A stretch of DNA of 64,000 nt from Ellagibacter isourolithinifaciens (GTDB lineage Bacteria > Actinomycetota > Coriobacteriia > Coriobacteriales > Eggerthellaceae), in contig NZ_WAJR01000001.1 in assembly GCF_008831035.1 (NCBI RefSeq), positions 202,044 through 266,043 of the forward strand, in the 5' to 3' direction. The translations under genes and the position numbers were made by a program. A model generated the notes under the pieces. It saw only the letters and a list, made by a program, of their open reading frames with translations, did no database searches and was not told the DNA's origin. The stretch's first letter is position 1. Each line of letters starts with the position of its first letter. Positions 61,453-64,000 of this stretch are shown here, piece after piece.

Positions 61453-62958
61453 CTAACCTCTTTCGCTGTCGTTGTCCCCTACCAAATCGACAATGCTGTA
61501 CACGTAATCGTTATTCAGCCAGAAGCTCTGCTTCGTCATCCAGCGTCCGTCCGGCAACGGCGAGGCATGTCTCTCGACATCGCCGATTTCCGAACCGTCC
61601 ATGAAACGATATGCGCTCTTTCCCGTGTGAGGACGGACGTGCGCAACAGGGTTATCCTGCTTGCCGGGCAAGTTGTTTTTGACAACGATTTTGCCGTCCT
61701 TCTGCCTTACTGGCACAAGCTCAACGCCCTCAGCTATGACCTCTCTCGTCTTATCCCAAACGTCATGCAAGGGGCCCTCCAGGTCAGTAATCGGCATACT
61801 CCAGAAGCGGGCGCCACGCAGGACCATCGACTCATCAACCTGTTGAAAGACGACGAAAAGAAACCTAGTCTCATCAAAATAAGCAAAGAGATCAGAGTGC
61901 TCCCAATCCTCCTCTTCGAGCAGCTCGATAAAATCGAACGTGTCAAGCGACAGACTTTCTTTCACTCCTCCATACAGCTTTACCCTGATAGTGCGAACGC
62001 TGATACCCGCCTTCTCGAACTCTTGAGCATGTTCGCCTCGTAGACCGAGAAGCTTATAAGTGATTGAAACCCATTGCGCCTTGTTCCCCGTGTATGCCAT
62101 TCCAAGCATTTCGCAAAGCTGTTTATCAGTTTTCCCAGCATAAGCGTTAATCACGGACAGCACATATTCATCGAAAGTCTGCTTATTCAGAACGGAAGCG
62201 TCTTCAATGATGCTCTCGCTGTCTTCCGGCTCGCTCATAATGTAGTGATGCAGTATGTAATCCATATACTGACGCTTAAAGCAGAAATTCCGCTGCTTTG
62301 CCTGTCGGGCGGGATTTCGATATTGATTAACCCAGGACTTGGCGGCAGTCGCGCCTTTAGTGCACGCTCCAAGATAGCGCGTCAAGCTCTCGCTCAGCAT
62401 ATCAGCTTCGCCGTCCATAACCATCTTCTGAATTAACTCATAGTCTTGCTTGATGATAGCCCAGTCAACATCAGACGGCGTAAACATAATCACGTACTTG
62501 ATTTTCTGATCAAGCTTTTCGATAGAGCGGTTGCGCTCGTAATATATGAGAAGAATAAGGGAAGCCTTGTGCCAAACGCCAGACTCTTCAAGATTGACCT
62601 CAATGCGTTCGTCGTAATGTATATTAGTGATGGAAAGCCGCTCTCCAGCAGACAGTTCTCCGTCCTTTTTGACGTCGTAGCAGGTAGCCTTCAACTCTAC
62701 GCCGGCATCTGGAAAATCAGGGTGCTCATCGCTATTCGCCTTATAACCAAAGTAGCGCTCCTCGATGAGCGTGCCCATACCGCCTTTGAACTTAACGTTG
62801 CCATAATCCTTCATCGACGAATCATCAGGCGATATGCCAAGCATAAGCACCTCTCGAAAAGAATGACCAACGAGCTTCTTGGCATACCGCAACAGCTCAT
62901 CTGGATTGCTGAGATCGAGCGTTCTGCACTCGTTGGGCGAAAGCTTCCATACCGACAT
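61453..62958 (-). CDS. Type II restriction endonuclease, Sau3AI-like (MutH fold)
   Basis: A 501-residue protein that follows Sau3AI over most of its length. The N-terminal catalytic half has a MutH-like core (GTLIEERYFG, DAGVELKAT with the D-x(n)-E-x-K acidic/lysine set). Then come AIIKQDYELIQKMV, DMLSESLTRYLGACTKGA and AKQRNFCFKRQYM. The C-terminal half repeats a MutH-like fold without a clear active site and binds a second DNA site. It should cut GATC. The paired methyltransferase follows. The start is ATG 62958. Confidence 0.92.
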   Translation of the reverse strand: MSVWKLSPNECRTLDLSNPDELLRYAKKLVGHSFREVLMLGISPDDSSMKDYGNVKFKGGMGTLIEERYFGYKANSDEHPDFPDAGVELKATCYDVKKDGELSAGERLSITNIHYDERIEVNLEESGVWHKASLILLIYYERNRSIEKLDQKIKYVIMFTPSDVDWAIIKQDYELIQKMVMDGEADMLSESLTRYLGACTKGATAAKSWVNQYRNPARQAKQRNFCFKRQYMDYILHHYIMSEPEDSESIIEDASVLNKQTFDEYVLSVINAYAGKTDKQLCEMLGMAYTGNKAQWVSITYKLLGLRGEHAQEFEKAGISVRTIRVKLYGGVKESLSLDTFDFIELLEEEDWEHSDLFAYFDETRFLFVVFQQVDESMVLRGARFWSMPITDLEGPLHDVWDKTREVIAEGVELVPVRQKDGKIVVKNNLPGKQDNPVAHVRPHTGKSAYRFMDGSEIGDVERHASPLPDGRWMTKQSFWLNNDYVYSIVDLVGDNDSERG

Positions 62959-63057
62959 GATTCTTCTCCCCTATCCGAAAACAAGATGGTGTTAGCGATT
63001 GGCGTGAGCCCATGATAGCCGCCTTTTCGGGATATGCGAGAGACTTGTGATATAAAA

Positions 63058-63087
63058 AAACGACCCAGTCGGATGACCAGGTCGTTT
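63058..63087 (-). terminator. Terminator after the tRNA-Gly/Cys/Gly cluster
   Basis: A stem of eight base pairs (AAACGACC and complement) with a 14-base loop, followed on the minus strand by TTTATATC (the stem's own 3' arm ends in TTT). It lies just after the last tRNA-Gly. Confidence 0.75.
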
Positions 63088-63094
63088 GAGATTC

Positions 63095-63170
63095 TGGAGC
63101 GGACAACGGGGTTCGAACCCGCGACCCCCACCTTGGCAAGGTGGTGCTCTACCAGCTGAGCCATGTCCGC
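63095..63170 (-). tRNA. tRNA-Gly (GCC), copy 2
   Basis: A 76-base tRNA with CCA. Acceptor GCGGACA/TGTCCGC, anticodon loop TTGCCAA (GCC) and T arm GCGGG-TTCGAAC-CCCGT. Its sequence is identical to the copy at 63346-63421. Confidence 0.97.
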
Positions 63171-63208
63171 ATATGTTCGCTTCGCTTTCGCGAGACGATT
63201 GTCAAAAT

Positions 63209-63282
63209 TGGAGGCGACGCCCGGATTCGAACCGGGGGTGAAGGCTTTGCAGGCCTCTGCCTTACCACTTGGCCACGTCGCC
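63209..63282 (-). tRNA. tRNA-Cys (GCA)
   Basis: A 74-base tRNA with CCA. Acceptor GGCGACG/CGTCGCC, anticodon loop CTGCAAA (GCA) and T arm CCCGG-TTCGAAT-CCGGG. Confidence 0.97.
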
Positions 63283-63345
63283 ATCCTGGCGTCTGTCATT
63301 TTAAGAGCTGGCCAAACATTAGCCTGACCAGCCCGTTCATGACAA

Positions 63346-63421
63346 TGGAGCGGACAACGGGGTTCGAACCCGCGACCCCCACCTTGGCAAGGTGGTGCTC
63401 TACCAGCTGAGCCATGTCCGC
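63346..63421 (-). tRNA. tRNA-Gly (GCC), copy 1
   Basis: A 76-base tRNA with CCA, identical to 63095-63170. With tRNA-Cys between, it forms a Gly-Cys-Gly cluster transcribed on the minus strand after secG. Confidence 0.97.
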
Positions 63422-63504
63422 GTCGCGAGGTAGTATATTACGCCTTTCTACCTCATTGCGCAACCCCTAATCTCATTTTTTTTGATATTAGGGGATATTG
63501 CAAG

Positions 63505-63759
63505 CTAACGGGAAATCGATCCTTGAGGGTAAATAACCATCAGCACGAGAAGGGACACGATGAAAATGATCGCGAAGATGATCGTGATGCGATCAAGGTT
63601 CTTCTCGACGATGCTCGTACCCGTCTGCGTGGAATACACCGAGCTGGCAATCATGTCGGAGATGCCGGTGCCCTTGCCGGAATGCAGAAGAATGAAGATG
63701 ATCAAGCCAATGCCGGAGATGACCAGCAGAATCAGCATGAGGATGAGCAATGGATTCAA
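63505..63759 (-). CDS. secG: SecG protein-translocase subunit
   Basis: An 84-residue membrane protein with two helices (about 3-25 and 58-80) and the conserved loop ILLHSGKGTGISDMI. It is the auxiliary subunit of the SecYEG channel. No gene lies within 200 bases upstream in the window. The tRNA-Gly/Cys/Gly cluster follows on the same strand. Confidence 0.93.
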   Translation of the reverse strand: MNPLLILMLILLVISGIGLIIFILLHSGKGTGISDMIASSVYSTQTGTSIVEKNLDRITIIFAIIFIVSLLVLMVIYPQGSISR

Positions 63760-64000
63760 AACGTTACTCTTTTCGTTACTCGATTACTACCTGTTGCGCA
63801 TCGCGCGCAACCATACGCAAGTTATAGATTATACGGGAAACGGCATAACGAAACAAGGGCTTCCTCCGCCAAAGTGCGAGTTAAGTTTTGCGGGAAAAGC
63901 CGACCGGAAGCCTTGCCGGTGCGACGGGGATCGGGGCGCCATCGGCGCTGCGGATGACCGCATTCTAGCACGACCCGGCGCGGAAGCGCGCGTTGGACCT
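63760..64000. other. Upstream region of secG, no gene recognised
   Basis: No coding frame with support on either strand. On the minus strand TAGAAT (about 63962-63967) could be a -10 box, and the downstream sequence is GC-rich with several short inverted repeats. A small non-coding RNA is possible; I could not match it to SRP RNA, tmRNA or RNase P RNA. Confidence 0.3.

Noticed and set aside
63780..64000. SRP RNA, tmRNA or RNase P RNA upstream of secG
   Set aside because: The conserved tetraloop and symmetric-loop sequences of SRP RNA and the tag frame of tmRNA are absent; left as unassigned.

Overview
The window looks like a chromosomal segment of a GC-rich, anaerobic gut-type actinobacterium, most likely class Coriobacteriia (Eggerthellales). 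The grounds are the codon usage, frequent TTG and GTG starts with strong Shine-Dalgarno sequences, a fermentative gene set (indolepyruvate:ferredoxin oxidoreductase, phenylacetate-CoA ligases, Ech-type hydrogenase, Pta and AckA), many radical SAM and ferredoxin-type proteins, and secreted proteins of actinobacterial style. The species is inferred, not proven. Most genes lie on the minus strand.

Layout. 1-6.8 kb: aromatic 2-oxo-acid oxidation (iorA, iorB) with two phenylacetate-CoA ligase/ACT-domain gene pairs, a D,D-carboxypeptidase and a zinc-ribbon FHA protein. 7.0-8.8 kb: a phosphatidylglycerophosphate synthase-like enzyme and a rhamnulose-1-phosphate aldolase. 8.9-14.6 kb: a six-gene energy-converting [NiFe]-hydrogenase operon in the order echABCDEF. 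14.8-31.8 kb: a segment bounded by a 48-bp direct repeat made of the 3' half of tRNA-Pro, with the intact tRNA-Pro(GGG) at the right end, so probably an integrated island. No integrase is visible. 31.9-38.6 kb: coaBC, ferrochelatase, a pseudouridine synthase, lspA and ileS. 38.8-49.5 kb: an HTH regulator, an ABC exporter, DegV, DNA polymerase IV, CoaX, a phosphocholine-type kinase/nucleotidyltransferase fusion, a glycosyltransferase and UDP-galactopyranose mutase. 49.7-57.2 kb: pta and ackA (convergent), exonuclease VII, a Zn-peptidase, RNase D and a lipid kinase. 57.4-64 kb: tRNA-Leu, terC behind a yybP-ykoY-type Mn2+ riboswitch, a membrane protein, tRNA-Val, a Sau3AI-like restriction-modification pair, tRNA-Gly/Cys/Gly and secG.

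The most unusual content is in the island. A long minus-strand gene train (28.5 to 16.5 kb) holds a BioB/HydE-like radical SAM protein, a NitT/TauT-type ABC importer with a cysteine-rich Tat lipoprotein, a MacB/FtsX-type ABC pair, a small DUF4418-like membrane protein, a fusion of an unknown N-terminal domain with a cysteine desulfurase and an ArsM-like methyltransferase, a second radical SAM protein and a DJ-1/PfpI protein. A third radical SAM gene is transcribed on the plus strand at the left end. Its promoter shares a nearly identical -35/spacer sequence with the promoter of the minus-strand train, so the two units are probably co-regulated. I read this as one module that imports a small molecule and then applies radical, sulfur-transfer and methyl-transfer chemistry. 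The substrate cannot be told from the sequence. The island also carries a BspA-type leucine-rich-repeat protein and a HipBA pair.
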